Origin: Globodera rostochiensis
Taxonomy: Eukaryota; Nematoda; Chromadorea; Rhabditida; Heteroderidae
Assembly: GCA_018350325.1 (NCBI GenBank)
Contig: JAEVLN010000007.1
Location: forward strand, 4,252,200-4,316,199
DNA: 64,000 nt
Direction of reading: 5' to 3'
The notes beneath the pieces are model-generated. The model was not told the origin of the DNA. It did not search any database and worked only from the letters and a program-made list of their open reading frames with translations. This document shows, piece by piece, positions 25,021 through 35,817 of the stretch (position 1 is the stretch's first letter; every line of letters starts with the position of its first letter). The position numbers and the translations under genes were made by a program.

Positions 25021-25278
25021 TCGCTTTATATACTTAATTTAACAAAGGCACTATTTAACTACGTATTTTTTATAATTAATTTTTAACCCAATTTTTTGGA
25101 AAACTTTTTTTCGCTTGCTGCAGTGATGGAGGCCGGATTGTATATGACAAAATAAAGTGTCATATATTGTATAAAGTGCACTTTGATCAGAAATAAAACA
25201 CATTTATTTCAATTCTTTTGCTTCCAATTTACAGATTACTTCGAAATCTTTCATTTATCTCCTTTCCTCTATTGTTCA

Positions 25279-27094
25279 ATGCCGCGATTACTATATTGTT
25301 CGCCTGAACGTCTACCCGCGTCTCCAACGGGAATCCCGGTCATGGCGCAAAACATTGACCTGTCAATCTTTGACAAACCGATCAATGTCCGTGTTCATAT
25401 ATAATTATATAATCAAAACAAATTATTTTTTAAAAGAATATTATTTTGACATTTATAAAAATTTCAATATTTTAATAATTTTTTCATCCCCCTTCATTTT
25501 ACCTTAAAGGGTCGCGTTTGGCGCGTTGACTGCGCACGTCGAGACCTTCTGCTAGCCCGCATTCAAACGGAAGGCAATGCGGTTGGGCATGTGTCGCTTC
25601 TTAGGAACATGGTCGACGAGCTGCAGGAGTGTGCCAGATTGGCGCGCGTTGCCAAATGTCAGAAGCCAATCAAAGTGCCAGCCTGGGACTCTTCATGTCG
25701 CGACGGATGGCAGGGAGTGGAGCTTTCGAAAGAAACCTTCAGCAGCAAATGGGGCAATAAGTCAAAATGGGATCCCAACTCCTTGTAATATTTCTTTTTT
25801 TTCGCATTCCCCATTTTTGTTCATTTTAAGCGACAATGCTTGGTTCACGCCGACACCTTTTGCGACGCGAAAATCTTGTGGGTGGGCAAAATGGGTCTCC
25901 TGCACAGGCCCTGTATCGAGCTGGATTCTTCGCACTGGACCAGTCGGCTTGGCTCCTGTTTGTTTTTTTTCAGTAGCCGCTCAATAAATTACATTAACCC
26001 AAACCATCCCCTTATTTTTCTTTAAAGGTCAAGCAGAACAAGCAGATGCCTTTGCCTCGGAGCACAAAAGTGACGAACCGCATAACTCCTTCCAAGCACT
26101 CCGGCCCGTGGATGACTGTCGTCAAGGGGAAGGTGCATCTGTACATTTAACCTTTTTGTTTTATTTTAACCTTTCTATTTGAGCCTGTGCCGCAGCCATC
26201 TTGTACAGCTCCACAGCCAGTGAAATATCCGCTCGGCTATGCTCCAGTTAAAGTGCACATAAGCAATCATTTTAAATTCAACCCAATTTTTACAGCAAAC
26301 AAACAAGTTACGGGGCGGCGGCGTATCACGTGACCGTGCGAAACGCGAGGCCAAAAAAGCTCAGGTGCAACAAAAGCGCTCGGGTCCGTCTACTGTTAAC
26401 TCTTACACTCTGTTTGTCCTTCACTTTCTTTTATACAGTAGACGCAACCAACTTGGCTCACTCCCCATCTCTGAGTTCCAGCGGGCAAAAGGTTGGACGA
26501 CGCACTGTCCACTGCAGGCACGCAGGCTCAACGGGAGGCCGGCCAAAACATTGTCCGTTCTTCAGTGGTTGAACATGCTCTTACAATTTATTTAAGCTGC
26601 AGCGTCTCCCTCTTCACTGCCAATTTCCTTCGTTTCTCCTGCAGCACCTCCAAGTGGTGAATGTGTAGTGCAACATGCTTCTGTTTCAAGCCCAGCCGCG
26701 TCTATAGAAACAACTATTTCTACGGGAACACCGCGTGCGCGCTCCGCACTGAGCGGCCGTTTTGAAAAAAGTTCTAAACTTTTTTTATTCCAATAATTAT
26801 TTGCACCTTATAGCTTTCCCTCGAATCCATTATGATGCGGATGGCCTATCTGTCGCTCCTTGTACACCCGCAGAACGCTCTATTCTCGCGGATGAGGAAG
26901 AAAACATCTTGATGCCTCCGCCAATTTGCCGTCCAACACGACAGCGCAAGCCTCCACGGCGTTATTCGTCGTCTTCATTGGAACGTTGGCCCGACGTTCC
27001 GATAACCTGCCAGTGCAAGAACAACACGCACACCGGGTTCTGCGCCTCGCAGTCTGCCAATCATACGCCAAGATACTATAACTGTCTTGTGCCG
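25279..27094 (+). other. N-terminal region of the Helitron protein (exons 1-9)
   Basis: Nine small exons encode about 432 residues with no domain I recognise. Lys/Arg-rich stretches (RAKREAKKAQVQQKR in exon 6; RPTRQRKPPRRY in exon 9) suggest DNA binding or nuclear import. Exon 7 contains a possible metal-binding C-x-H...H-C cluster, and exon 9 contains CQCKNNTHTGFC. The reading frame and splice phases are consistent throughout, but there is no homologue in the window to confirm them. The region could contain small errors at the exon 1/2 junction. Confidence 0.55.
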
Positions 27095-30000
27095 GTAAAA
27101 GATTGTCTTCAATTTCTAGGATATTATTCATTCCTATTATAGTTTGGAGACAAGCACCTCTATCGCTGCCCCCATTGTGATGCTCTGCTACTGAAGAGTG
27201 AAGCGTCAGGTCAATCCGCTTTTTCAAAATGCTGCGCGAAAGGGCAAGTCAAAATGGACCGGCAATTCTACGAACTACAGCGTCCTTTTCTTCGCCCTGC
27301 GCAACGCCAACAAAAGGATGAGGAAGAGTTCAACCAACTTGATGACAACACAAAGCAGCTGGATTTACTACTAAACGACCTGATCATGGGGCGCCATGCG
27401 CTTTCCAAAAAATTCATCAAGTGCGTTGATCGCTACAACCACGAAATGGCCTATGGGACTGCAACAACGGAACAAAAACCCGTTCAAGGCGGCTATCAAC
27501 CTGTGAAAATGAACGGCATGGTCACCTACCGGCTGAGCGGCATCAACCCTCCGAGAAATGCCGATGGTTCGACGCGCGATGAACTTTGCGGTCAAGTGTG
27601 GACTTTGAACCCAGACGACGCCATTGAACTTCGAAAGCGGCGTAACATGGATGCTAACCTCAAATTGGATGTTCGTCTTTTTTGCTCATCTTTCATAATG
27701 TATTCCTCCTTTTTTGAAGGAAGAGCTTTTGGGACTGCTCCACCAATTGTTGGCACATCAGCAGATTGGTCATCCGCTTTCTGGGCTCTACTTCCATCTT
27801 AAACGCGTTTATGAAGAGGCAAAAGAACAGCAAGCGCAAGGCCAAGGCCCTTCCGTAGATACCATGCGCATCCGGCTTCTGACCCGTGGCGAAGTGATGC
27901 GGCAAAATCTCCCTGAAGTCAACAACATTCACCCGCATCAACTTCAACTACCCGAATCGGTTGATCAACTGGCTCAGGTAGAAAACGCAACTTTTTTTTA
28001 TTTTCTACCTGCCTTTTCCAGCTTTTCTTTGTTGACGGCGATGATGGCCTACCACCAGAGGCGGAAAAGGGCGTGATGCTGAAGACAAAAAGTGGAGCAC
28101 TGACTGTTCTTCCATGGTGGGACAACTGGATCGACGGAGCCATTTGCCCATTGCTGTTCCCGTGTGGAGGAAGCGTATGGAAACCATCAATTCCATTGGA
28201 GAAGCTGGACTCAACCCTTACACACATGCAACAACAGACTCAGCAACAACCTGAACAGCAACAAGCCATTGGTGAAGAAGACGTTGCCTGGCTGTCCAAC
28301 CCTTATGAAGGCGAAGAAGAAGACATTCTGGCAGAACCCGATGATAATGGCGAAGGCGAGCAACTTCTTCTTGAAGCCGAGCCAAAGAAGGTCCACCACG
28401 TTTCGAGGAGCCAAGCAGCTCGGTACATGATGCAAATCCGGGCTCCACCACGCAACGCTGGTGCTGCGCGACGTAACCAATGGCACGACCCGCACTGGCT
28501 TTGGTGGGCGCGACGACTGGCCGAGTTCTTTGTCTGTCTGCTCAACAACCGCATTGACCGGGACAAATTCGCCAACATCAAAAAGAACCAGCCGGAGCAG
28601 CGGTCAATCCTTCCCACCCACTTGGTCAAGCACTTTGAGCGCGAAGCCCGCAAACAACTTGGTCATCACTTCCTTTTCTTTTTCTTTTTATTGCTGTTTT
28701 TATAGATCCTCAAGGCCAGCCATTAGGAGAGCGTGCGCAGCTTGGCCGCATTTTTCTTGCCCCAAGGACATTGCGCGGCTCTCGAGCGTACTATCAGCTG
28801 CAGTTCGCCGACGCAATGGCCATCTGCCGTCAACTTGGAGCTCCGCACTTGCTCATCACGTTCACCATGAACAGTGCTGCAGCAGAATTTGACACCATGC
28901 TGTGGGAAGGACAACACTGGTACAACCGCCCAGACATCTCCGACAGGCTCTTCATTGACAAATCAAAGGAGTTTTTGAAGGACATTGTTCAGCGGCAAGT
29001 GATGGGCCCCGTCAAGGCATGGTTCTACAGTGTCGAGCATCAAGAAAGGTGAGCAACTTTTTCGTATTTCACTCTTTTTGTCATTCCTTCTCTTTTGCAG
29101 AGGTCTTCCGCACATACACCTGTGCCTCATCTTAGACTTTGCGCGAATGCAGATAAGCGTGGAAGACTACATCGACGAGTACATCAGCGCTGAAATCCCC
29201 GATCTGCCTCGCGCCGACGACAACAGCCATGCGGCCAAACTTCAACGTTTGTTTCACCGCTTCATCCTAGGCAACATGTACCACACCTGTTCACCCCGGT
29301 ATTGTCTCGTCGATGGCAAATGCACGAAGCATTTCCCGGTGAGTTATTTTTCATAAGCACACTAATTCATAGAAGCGTGTTTACATAGACTAAAACACAA
29401 AAATATGTACTAAGGCTACTTTATGGACTAAAACATTAAAAAGTTTCAAAATACGAATTATAAAATAGAAACATAGTGCTAAAACTTGACTGTTATAAAT
29501 AAAACCAATTTTTTTTCTTCTTTTTTCTTTTATAGCGCCCCTTCGCCGAACAAACTGTGATCGACGACCGAATTGTTGGTGTACAGTACAGACGACGTCC
29601 GCCTGCTCAGTCCGAGACCGAACGACATCAGAACCCGGAGCGCTATTCCAGTGCTGTGAGCGACAAGGACAACCGTTTCGTCGTCCCTCACAACCGGTTC
29701 CTGGCACTAAAGTATCGCTCGCAGTGAGTCATCTTTTCATGTTACCTGTTTTATTAAATTAATAAATTCGCCTCCCCCCTCTTATAGCATCAATGTCGAG
29801 TGGGTCCAGGGCGATGCCTGCATCAAATACGTACTCAAGTACGTGATGAAAGGCTGCCAGCTGGCCTTTGTGCAAATTGTCAACGACACTGCGATGACTA
29901 CTGCAGGAAATGTTGTCGTCAACTACGACGAATTCCGCCAGATCCGCATGGCCCGCTATCAAACACCGAACGAAGCTGTGCTAAGCATCTGGGGGAACAA

Positions 30001-33000
30001 AATCGTCCGCAAATCCCATCAGGTGGATATAGTTTTTTCTCATAACTTTAATGCAAATAATTCTTTTAATTGACAATTTACTGTTAAATACCAAAATACA
30101 TCAGGTCGAACACCAACGATTCCATCTGCCGGACCAAAATCGCATTGTAGTACTTGTCGGGCGAGAAGAAGAGCGAGCGGAGGAGGAAAGAGCGCGCATT
30201 GAGGCTGAACAAGACCAACCAAGTCCGCTGACAGCATACTTCGCGCTGAACATCGCCATTGGCCTTGAGCTTGCACAACAACATACCTTTCTGACCATCT
30301 GTAACGACTACTGCTACGACCGACGAGCAAACCAGTGGAAAAAACGTGCCCAGCAACGCAAAAATCACTTGGCAATGCTGGAGGCGGCTTCTGCTGGAAA
30401 CCCTGAACATCAAGTTAGAAAGCAAAGTGCCTTGTCTTCCCTTTCTTACCTTAATGTCTTAGGCGCTGCGAATGCTGTTGTTGCACGTCCGTGGTCCAAC
30501 CGGATGGGGCGATTTGTATGCTGGACATACAACCTTCGTTGAAGCAGCAAAAGCAATGGGCCTACTTGAGGATTCTTCAATTTGGGTCAACACCATCTTG
30601 GAGGCCCTTTCTGGACTGCCAACCTTTCGCCGGCGCCTTAATTGGACGGCTGTGCTCTTCGCTAACTCCGCCATTTTGGATGCTTCTTCCGTCCTCGACC
30701 GAGTCCTTCTGGATTCAAGGCGCCTGCTAACTCCACGTGCGATGCTTCAACATGACCTTGATGCAGCTCGACAGTACGCTCTGTTTCGCATGGAATTGGT
30801 CTTCCGTCTCCATGGTGTTGTTCCTGGCAACTTCAACAGCTGCTGCGAACGCTTGGGCCTTCCGGCCCCTGTGGGCTTTGTTATGCCAACCGAAGACATC
30901 ATTGAGGTCTTTACCATAAATTTCCTTCCCAAATCTTTGCAACTTATTTTTGAAGGCCGAGTTCAATGCTGGTGACTATGGCAACCGGATGTGGGCTCAG
31001 CTCATGGAAGGGGACGATGACCAGAACGACTATGCATCAGATGGACAGATGACAACAGCACAGTACGCAGCCAAAGATGCGGAGTTCAGCCCTCAGCTGA
31101 ATGACAAGCAACGCAACTTCCTTGACGCTGTTTGTGCATCCGTTCTTCGGCGGCGGCACGAGATGTTGGAGCCACCACAACAGTTGTTCATGCTGACCGG
31201 AGATGGTGGAACGGGCAAGACTTTTGTCTACAATGTCAGTTTTTATTTCATTGTTTTCTTTTACCCAAACAAATTGTTCCCTATGCCAGGCGCTGATTGC
31301 GAGGCTGAAGTCGAAAATGGCCTGTCGACTTTCTGCGACTGCATCAACGGGCATTGCCGCGGAACTTCTTTTCGAAGGCGCAACGCTGCATTCAAAGCTG
31401 CGTATTCCAATCAATATGGACGACGACACCATGCCAATGCTCGACTACGAAAGCGACCCTGCCAAACTACTCCGCGCACTTGAGCTCCTCATCATTGACG
31501 AAATCAGCATTGCCGACAAAAATGTCATCATCTACGTCGACAAACTGCTACGGTCAATTGATGTGCCTAACCACGACAAGCACTTTGGTGGAAAGGTGGG
31601 CAGCTGCTAATTCTTAACTTTGTTCATTGCTACTTTTTTGTAAGATCGTCGTTTTTGGCGGAGACTGGAAGCAGCTGCTACCAGTTGCAGAAAGGTCTGG
31701 CGCGGTCGGCTTGGACAACGTCAACATGGCTTACTGGATGTCGGTCAAAACAACGGCATGGTTCACCAACGCACTGATCAACATCCACCGTTTGACCGTC
31801 AACATGCGAGTTGCCGGCAACCAAGCAGACTACAAGCGCACGCTCAAGATCTGGGGCACTGGAGTAACTGTTCGAACAGCCGCAACAGACGACAGACGCC
31901 GGCCCTATGTTCAACTATGCCCCTCCCTTTGCCTTAGCTCTGAGGATGCCTTGATTGAGTTTGTGTTCGGCGACGCGCTCAAGGATCCTTTGGCCAACAT
32001 TGAGCAGCTTCGTGGCGCCGCCATCCTCTGTCCTCTGAACAAGGACACCTTCAAGCTGAACTCGGAGCTCATGGTTAGGATGACTTTTTTTTATTATTTC
32101 CCAAAAGATCCCATCCTCTCAATCAGGCGCGCATCTCCAATGCCGTGCCAAATTCTGCACAATTGTCGGACCGAATCTACACTTCCGTCGATACTGTTGA
32201 CCCCGACAGCCCATGCGACGTGTTGGCACTGAATGTGGCGGAGCGGTACATCGAAAACATCTACGGCAAAACACCGCCAGGAATGCCTGAACACAGTCTG
32301 CAGCTCAAGATCGGCGCTGTGATGATGGTCATCAAAAACATCAGCGTCGCTCAAGGCCTCTGCAATGGCACCCGCGTGCAGATTATCGCCCTCGGAGACA
32401 ACATCATCACTTGCCGCTACATCCAGGGGCCCCGAGCCGGCACAGAGTTCAAGATGTACCGTCATCGCTTCCGCTTTGGTGGCGAAAGGGAGGCAACACG
32501 CCACGGCGCTGTGAAGTGGACTCGCTTGCAGTTTCCTCTTCGCCCAGGCTTTGTGATCACAACACACAAAGCGCAGGGTAACTTTATTATGTAGTGTTCG
32601 GCTTATCAACTTTTAGGGTTTTGCCCAAATCAGACCAACATTTTGAGACTAAAAAAGCTGAAAAACATTATTCGAAAGGCATGTTAAGCCGGGGCAAATT
32701 TCAAAATCAAAAAAGATCAAAACTTAAGAGCCTACGTTTTACTTTTTTTCAACTTATCAAAAGGGAAAAAATCAAAAAACGCCTAAGTTTTGGTTCAAAG
32801 TTTTGCAGGTCCAACTTTTGGGTCTCTAAATTATCTTTTTAATACTCAAGAGTAAATTCCTTCTTAAAGGCCAAACTCTTGCACGCGTCGGTGTCCATCT
32901 CTCATCCTCGCAGTGCTTTGCCCATGGCCAATTCTACGTGGCCATGTCTCGCGTCCGATCCAGTGACGACATCCGCGTTTTGACCAGCGCGCGCAGCTCT

Positions 33001-35240
33001 AACTATGTTCAGAACTGGGTCGTTCAAGCAGTTGTGGACAAGGAGGACATTGAGGAGGCCCGTCAATATGCAGGCCCTGTAATGAACAAATTTTTTTTGC
33101 CAATTATCTCTTATTTTTTTCCAGACTGTGGTCATGCCTACTCCATCTGGCGCCAGTGCTTTGCTCGCTCCTCACCCACCTCCATCAGAGCCAACAAACA
33201 ACGAGCAGTCGGATGACTCGAGCGATGACGACAATGATGCCCAACGACCGCAACAACACCGTGGTCGGTGCCAAGTTGCATCACCGACTCTACCTTCGGG
33301 GCAGCAGCTTTTTCCTGATCAACAGCCAACTACGTCCGTAGTCCTTCCTCCGCCAGTACAACAACTCAGCCGCCGAATACACATAGACCGTGGACTCTAC
33401 TTCGAAGATGTGTTGGGAGATGGCGACTGTTTTTACCGGTAAAAATGGTCTTATCCTAAGCACTGCTTCATTTTTGTTTTAGCGCCATTGTTCGACATCT
33501 CTTTGGTTACGACAACGGCGAAGCGGAGCTGAACGAATGTGACGCGATGGCGCAGGAAGCTGCTCAAAGGAGCTTGAGACGCGCAGTGGCAAGATCCATA
33601 CAACAGCACTACCACTTTGCGCCCGCAGAAGAACGTCAACGAATGCACTATGCCGTCTTTCCCGTGGAGTGCTTGCCAGCAGATGATCCGGACTATCAGC
33701 TGCGACAACTTTTCGAGCGCGCTGGCATCGACAACATCTCCACCTATGCTCAAAGGATTTTTTATCCGGCGGCCAACGACCCAGCCGCCTGGGCAAATGC
33801 CAACTTCGAAGGGCTGTACGCTGCTGACTTCCTTGGCCGCAACATCTACGTGCTCGACGACGTCGCGGATGCCAACGGTCGCCATCAACAACGGGACCTG
33901 TACATTCTGATGCCAGGCTTCCAGCAATATGTAAGGATTCACTCGCCATCCTTCAATCTTTTTGCATTATTAAGCGCATTGAACGCCTGACGCACAACGA
34001 CTTCCTGGCCATCATGCGGACTCCACGTTTTGTGCGACGCGGAGAAATGCAAGTGGTGCAGCAGCAAAATGGGCCGATCGAAGTGAGAAATCCCATCATC
34101 ATTTGCCGTCGGCAGAACCACTTCGAGGCTGTACACACGGTAAATTTTTTTTATTTATCAAAGAGTTTTCTCTTTACTGTTTTTGTTCTTACAGTCCTAC
34201 CGCCGTCAGCGCACCTCCACCGGCTTCGACCGGCTCAGCGCTGTTCCTGCTTATCAGTGGTCGGCAACAGAAGACACGCATCATTTCAGCCCGCCCACGA
34301 GTGCACCACAACAACTGTCCCCTCTGCTCAGAATCGAAGTCGCAAGACAACAGCAATCGCCAGAATATCAGCGAGGTTCTCCAAGTGTGGGCAGAATGAG
34401 CGAGGAGCGAGCTAGCGGTCAGATGAGCATGCTTGCTGACGACATGGAAAACGTAACATAAAAAATCTTCGGTACTTCTAAAAAACTATTTGATTTTTAA
34501 GCTGATGTCGCCTGAGAAGAAAAGAGGTCGTCCTTCAAATACCAGCCCTCTTCGCATGACTGCATTTGAACGCCAACAACGGGAAAAAGCTGACAAAAAA
34601 CAGCGCTGGAGCGAGATGATTGCAGCAGAGGGAAGGAGGCTGCTTCAACAAGCAGATGAGGCCCAACAATGTGAACGGGACCGACAAACAGCTGAACACC
34701 AGCAGTTGGAAGCAGAGCAGCGCCGGGAAAAGCTTCAACAGCGACACGGGCGCATCACACAGTTGTGGGAGCCGCAGACTCGTGCTTCCCCGGCCCCAAC
34801 GTCCTTCTCTGGTAGATTAAAACTAATTTTAATATTTTTGAACCTGCCTCCCATTCACTTGCAGCACCAAACGCTTTCACCGCGCGACCTTCTCCACCGC
34901 CATCGCCTGCTCCAAAGGGCAAAGGTCCTTTGGTCCAACGCCTTCTTTATCAATGCTCTTTATAGGTCAAGTCTCAGCAATGGACTCGGTTCAAGAGCAG
35001 AGCTTGGATGAGTTCGAGACTGCCACTGCTGGCCTTTCACGCGCCCAGTTGAAGCGCCTGCCGTACACTGTCGCAGGCAAACCATCAGGCGACTGCTGCA
35101 TTTGTAAGCTGGAGATTCGCGCCAACAACGCAATAACAACGCTGCCCTGTGGTCACAACAACTTCCACACGTCATGCTTGAAGAAGTGGCTGAAAACGAG
35201 CGCCACCTGCCCGAACTGCAGAGCCGAAATAAATCTTTAA
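25279..35240 (+). CDS. Helitron Rep/helicase with C-terminal OTU protease and RING-H2 domains
   Basis: This would be the replicative transposase of a Helitron, acting on DNA in the nucleus. My exons: 25279-25386, 25510-25784, 25831-25957, 26028-26132, 26196-26252, 26296-26383, 26439-26567, 26645-26770, 26814-27094, 27143-27670, 27720-27977, 28022-28661, 28706-29048, 29101-29338, 29536-29723, 29788-30022, 30105-30413, 30463-30906, 30956-31234, 31290-31595, 31645-32073, 32127-32577, 32870-33078, 33125-33438, 33483-33930, 33975-34139, 34195-34452, 34502-34811, 34865-34924, 34966-35240. All junctions are GT...AG and all phases agree, giving about 2660 residues. In order: basic N-terminus, CxxC...CC zinc motif (about residues 441-463), Helitron N-domain, HUH (about 1026), two tyrosines (about 1178 and 1182), Walker A (about 1575), Walker B (about 1652), OTU (about 2150-2360), coiled coil, RING (2613-2654). 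The first exons and the start codon are the least certain (an upstream in-frame ATG lies at 25183). It could be a possibly active autonomous copy. Confidence 0.85.
27143..29048 (+). other. Helitron zinc motif and N-terminal domain (exons 10-13)
   Basis: Exon 10 opens with the Helitron-type zinc motif: YRCPHCDALL, then FSKCCAKGQV, four cysteines spaced as in known Helitron proteins. Exon 13 has LGRIFLAPRTLRGSRAYY and DAMAICRQLGAPHLLITFT, matching the conserved block before the Rep domain of the Helitron_like_N family. Exon 12 carries a Gln-rich and acidic insert of about 100 residues (about 28225-28400) that I would not expect in the family core. It is probably a flexible linker. Confidence 0.85.
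29101..30022 (+). other. Rep nuclease core: HUH motif and two catalytic tyrosines (exons 14-16)
   Basis: Exon 14 begins RGLPHIHLCLIL, whose HIH is the HUH metal-binding motif of rolling-circle nucleases. Exon 16 contains INVEWVQGDACIKYVLKYVM. The two tyrosines, four residues apart, match the paired catalytic tyrosines of Helitron Rep. KHFPRPFAEQT and FVVPHNRFLALKY are further family blocks. All catalytic residues are present, so the domain is predicted to be competent. The 197-nt intron at 29339-29535 is longer than its neighbours. Confidence 0.88.
30105..33078 (+). other. PIF1-family helicase domain (exons 17-23)
   Basis: Superfamily 1B helicase motifs appear in order: GDGGTGKTF (Walker A, exon 19), ELLIIDEIS (Walker B, exon 20), VFGGDWKQLLPV (motif III, exon 21), IHRLTVNMR and GAAILCPLNKDTFKLN (exon 21), VAQGLCNGTRVQI and VITTHKAQG (exon 22), then QTLARVGVHL and FYVAMSRV (exon 23). 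The Helitron-specific block ALRMLLLHVRGPTGW with AKAMGLLED precedes it in exon 18. All ATPase residues are intact. It would unwind the strand released by the Rep domain. Confidence 0.9.
33125..34139 (+). other. OTU-type cysteine protease domain (exons 24-26)
   Basis: DVLGDGDCFYR, spliced to AIVRHLFGY, is the classic OTU nucleophile block: DGxC with a catalytic Cys at about residue 2153. About 200 residues later IICRRQNHFEAVHT supplies the catalytic His. Before it lies an acidic Ser/Asp linker and a Pro-rich stretch. OTU domains mostly remove ubiquitin; such domains are known in some Helentron/Helitron2 proteins. It is joined in frame to the helicase by a phase-0 intron at 33079-33124. The second copy at 49725 preserves the domain completely. 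Confidence 0.85.
34195..34924 (+). other. Linker with charged coiled coil (exons 27-29)
   Basis: Exon 27 is Gln/Ser/Arg-rich and disordered-looking. Exon 28 begins LMSPEKKRGRPSN, an AT-hook-like KRGRP, followed by about 75 residues rich in Glu, Gln, Lys and Arg with heptad-like spacing, typical of a coiled coil. Exon 29 is a Pro/Ala/Lys-rich 20-residue exon. The region may dimerise the RING or bind DNA. Confidence 0.7.
34966..35240 (+). other. C-terminal RING-H2 finger (exon 30)
   Basis: The protein ends with CCIC, LPCGH, FHTSCLKKWL and CPNCRAEINL. The eight ligands are Cx2C, Cx1H, x3H, x2C, x10C and x2C, a complete RING-H2 pattern with the W-L pair usual in E3 ubiquitin ligases. The stop codon is the TAA at 35238-35240. 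The 41-nt intron before it (34925-34965) is the shortest in the gene. It has the same length in the second copy, which supports the splice choice. Confidence 0.88.
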
Positions 35241-35566
35241 GGACGCGTCACTGATGTAGGAATTTAATGTTAGGAGAAAAAAGCATGTTGTATGGAAATA
35301 ATATGTATGTTTGTCTTATGCGATTATATTTGTCACCCCCCCCCCATTTGTTTGATCGTGTTTCTAATCTTTCCATTTTATTTTTATTTCGTCTATTTCA
35401 TCATTCTAACCACTTTTGTTCTTTTATTACTATATTTTTTAATTTCTACTTATTCTTCTTCACATTTCCCTGTACATTTATATTTATTTGCATAATATAA
35501 CCTTTATTCATATACATTGGTTATTCTTTAAACAAGTTTGTCATTCTCAATATTTTGCCCGATGAT
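35241..35566 (+). other. 3' untranslated and spacer region
   Basis: T-rich sequence without ORFs of interest follows the stop codon. It contains a C8-9 run near 35335 and CATAATATAACCTTTATTC near 35492. It is conserved in the second copy (51849-52175), with far more change in homopolymers than in the exons. No single poly(A) signal can be chosen with confidence. Confidence 0.6.
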
Positions 35567-35673
35567 CCTGTGTTTTTGCCCCAAAGCACAGGGGAGGGTT
35601 GCCTCGCAAAAAAAGAGACGACCTTCACGCGGTGCGAGGCGTTAGTACTTATTCAGCTGCAACGCTGAATAAG
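35567..35673 (+). repeat. Triple hairpin at the Helitron 3' side
   Basis: Three consecutive inverted repeats occur: CCTGTG/CACAGG (35567-35592), GCCTCGCA/TGCGAGGC (35601-35640) and CTTATTCAGC/GCTGAATAAG with loop TGCAAC (35648-35673). All three are kept in the second copy at about 52180-52286. A hairpin near the 3' end is a Helitron hallmark that halts rolling-circle transfer. The last is the strongest, with a perfect 10-bp stem. Confidence 0.88.
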
Positions 35674-35817
35674 GAAGCCAACAGTCTCTCATAAAAAATT
35701 TAAAAAATTTTCAAAAATTTTTTTTTTGAAAAAACATTTTTTTGTAACCCGAACACCCTAATCACCTAGAAACAGCCAAAGCAATGCAAGGCGCAGCCGT
35801 CCGCTGCAGGCGTCTAG
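35674..35817 (+). repeat. Helitron 3' terminus, shared with satellite units
   Basis: After the hairpins comes A/T sequence, then CACCTAGAAACAGCC and GCAGCCGTCCGCTGC (a 5-bp stem) ending AGGCGTCTAG, followed by TT and the next unit's 5' block. The last 70 bp or so correspond to CCCTAGGAACAG...GGCGTCTAG of the satellite units. CTAG followed by T fits the CTRR-T terminus of Helitrons. The exact terminus is inferred. Confidence 0.65.

Larger units (their letters stand above)
21682..25190. mobile_element. Element with long inverted ends around a 63-bp minisatellite
   Basis: The left end (about 21682-21850) aligns over about 165 bp with the reverse complement of the right end (about 25025-25188). 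Shared blocks are GTGCACTTT, CACTGCAGCA, AAAAAAAGTTT, AAAAAATTGG and AAATAGTGCCTTT. Each end also has its own hairpin: 21702-21731 on the left and 25141-25166 on the right. The interior contains no transposase, only the 63-bp array and other A+T-rich repeats. I found no clear target duplication, so the family is not assigned. It may be a nested non-autonomous DNA transposon or a part of the Helitron left region. Confidence 0.55.

Noticed and set aside
29101..30022. Viral rolling-circle Rep protein
   Set aside because: The HUH motif alone would allow it, but the two-tyrosine motif, the preceding Helitron N-domain and the PIF1 helicase in the same protein identify a Helitron.
25577..35240. A cluster of many separate small genes
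   Set aside because: Successive open frames end at GT donors and resume after T-rich AG acceptors with matching phase at all 29 junctions, and conserved motifs run across the joints. It is one multi-exon gene.
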